From Sceloporus undulatus (lineage: Eukaryota; Chordata; Lepidosauria; Squamata; Phrynosomatidae), in assembly GCF_019175285.1 (NCBI RefSeq), contig NC_056528.1, forward strand, positions 21,949,431-22,013,430: 64,000 bases of DNA. The letters run 5' to 3'. Numbering within the stretch: position 1 is the stretch's first letter; the number at the start of each line of letters is the position of its first letter. A program made the position numbers and the translations under genes. Positions 62,595 to 64,000 of this stretch are shown piece after piece. A model generated the notes under the pieces. That model was given only the letters and a program-made list of their open reading frames with translations. It did not search any database and had not been told where the DNA came from.

Positions 62595-64000
62595 CTAGGG
62601 AGAAGCAAAGAAGAGCAGAAGTCAGGTGACTAGGCAGCTGAAAGACAGGAAGCATAATTGATGATATCTGAATTGTACCTATACACTGATCTGTGCCAGT
62701 ACTGCTGCACTCCCTTCACCTTTTCTACTATGTCAATCAGGTTATAAATTTATGGGTGAGAATTGTATAGAGCTTGGAATAGTACTGGACTTCAGCGCCC
62801 AGAATCCTACAGTAACAGTGCACTAGGATTGCAAAGGTACAGTTCTCAGAAAATTTAAACCATTTTCTAAGAGCTCAACAATAATTCATATGCTTTGAGA
62901 ACATAGCACATGTATTTAGGGACCACTCCTATCTGTTACTGCTCCCTGAGTGTCTCATTAGCTTCAGGCAAGTTGCACCCCAAAATAAGATAATGGAGAT
63001 ATTCTGATGCACCTATGGGAGACCTGCAGTAGCAATGCACTAGGATTGACTTTTGTTTTGCATACGTACAGTTCTCAGAAAATTTAAACCACTTTCTAAG
63101 AGCTCAACAATAATCCATATGCTTGTGAACATCTATGATGCTTGATTAAATTAGAATGTGGTGGCTGAGTAACATGGTACAGTGAGCTCGTGCCATACGC
63201 GGGCTTCCCTTCTGTGGCTTTCAGCATATGCTGAAGCCATGGGAGAATCTAATGAATGGCGCACGTACCCCATTATTTTCAATGGGGCGTGAGCATACAC
63301 AATTGTCCCCTTACGTGGGGGGGGGGGGGGGGACCGGAACGCCCCCCCCCCCCCCGGTGTACAGGAAGGGAGCACTGTATTTATTTCAAGTCCCACAACA
63401 TGACTGCATTTTATAATCTAGGTTATTCACCATTTCTAAAACTGTTTTTAAAAACCTTCAGTGCTAACTGGGCATCTCCACAGGAAAGACAGGCCTCTAC
63501 ATGCCTATTTGGCATAGAAGTTAAGAAGAGAACCTCTATGAGAAGTGGCAAGCATGTGTGATGGACTGGTACTGGAAATAAATATTAGAAAATGACCACT
63601 GTCATGGATCCATATGCTTTTGGCTGCATGGTGAAGAAAACTGACCAAACTGACTGGTGATAAACTATTTTTTTTGATTAGATGTGTATATCTTGCCTTA
63701 TATCAGAAGATCTCAGAGCAGGTATAGGCAGAAAAACAAAAATTATAAAACAACTAAAAGCAATGCAAAACAGCTATTTTCTCTGACTGTGAAATCATTT
63801 ACTATGTTCTCCTGATAAATGAATAAAAACAGAAATAATCCACTGTATTGTGAGGAGGGGTAGTAAAGTGCTCTGCTCCTGGGACCAGGGGCAAAATTTC
63901 AGAGATACAAAAATATGCTGTTAGAAACAGGGAGAAATTGGGAGATGTAGAAAGCCACAAATTCTACAAAGCACAAAAAAGGAGAGGGGTGTGTGCATGT
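62595..64000 (-). other. RAPGEF1 intron at window edge
   Basis: No exon-like segment with RAPGEF1 similarity. Contains the MITE at 63180-63377 and a near repeat of AAGGTACAGTTCTCAGAAAA (62836; related copy at 63065) with GAGCTCAACAATAAT after both. Confidence 0.6.
63180..63377. mobile_element. Tigger-like MITE with facing G and C runs
   Basis: Begins CAGTGAGCTCGTGCCATACG and ends AAGGGAGCACTG, flanked by TA (63178-63179, 63378-63379). Near the right end a G run of about 17 (from 63317) and a C run of about 15 face each other around ACCGGAACG. Confidence 0.7.

Overview
This is vertebrate nuclear DNA, almost certainly from a squamate reptile (lizard type). Three genes with ordinary GT-AG exons lie in the conserved amniote order POMT1(+) - UCK1(-) - RAPGEF1(-), the order of human 9q34. 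The repeats are squamate in character: a 5S-rRNA-derived SINE, tRNA-derived SINEs ending in CAACAACAA, CR1 and L2 LINE fragments, many palindromic MITEs, Tigger-like and hAT elements, and copies that look like tails of Penelope-like elements. I found no retrovirus, LTR element or Polinton.

Layout. 26-6740 (+): the last nine coding exons of POMT1 (366 codons plus stop, C-terminal half), with 3'UTR to about 8.17 kb. 8.2-10.75 kb: a gene-free, repeat-built block between two convergent genes. It holds an array of CTCF-like motifs at roughly 70-80 bp spacing, duplicated CCAAT/GC-box units and (ATT)n-separated repeats, and a 58-bp direct repeat lies at each side. 12213-17593 (-): complete UCK1, seven coding exons, 285 residues, starting in a CpG island. 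18-23.3 kb: UCK1-RAPGEF1 spacer and the likely RAPGEF1 3'UTR, rich in MITEs. 23366-62594 (-): eighteen coding exons of RAPGEF1 (C3G), 871 whole codons plus stop. These run from the Crk-binding proline motifs through REM and CDC25 domains to the C-terminus; the 5' part of the gene lies beyond the window. Exon phases close perfectly in all three genes (1102, 858 and 2618 nt).

Most notable points: (1) one RAPGEF1 intron (31731-34485) has the signature of a rare AT-AC U12-type intron: ATATCCTTT start, TTCTTTAAC branch site 12 nt before a terminal AC. (2) Three consecutive RAPGEF1 exons (56135-55977, 45468-45172, 43849-43757) are all phase 0-0 and 3n long. Two follow very long polypyrimidine tracts, which suggests a regulated cassette block of up to 183 residues. 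(3) A 382-bp hAT element with a perfect 8-bp target duplication landed on a RAPGEF1 branch-point-like CTAAC and duplicated it. (4) A CTCF-motif array separates POMT1 from UCK1. (5) Repeat tails carry hammerhead-ribozyme-like cores, one as a 136-bp head-to-head hairpin flanked by a perfect 12-bp target duplication.

The genes work in separate processes: protein O-mannosylation in the ER (POMT1), pyrimidine nucleoside salvage (UCK1), and Rap1/R-Ras activation downstream of Crk (RAPGEF1). No operon-like relation is implied.
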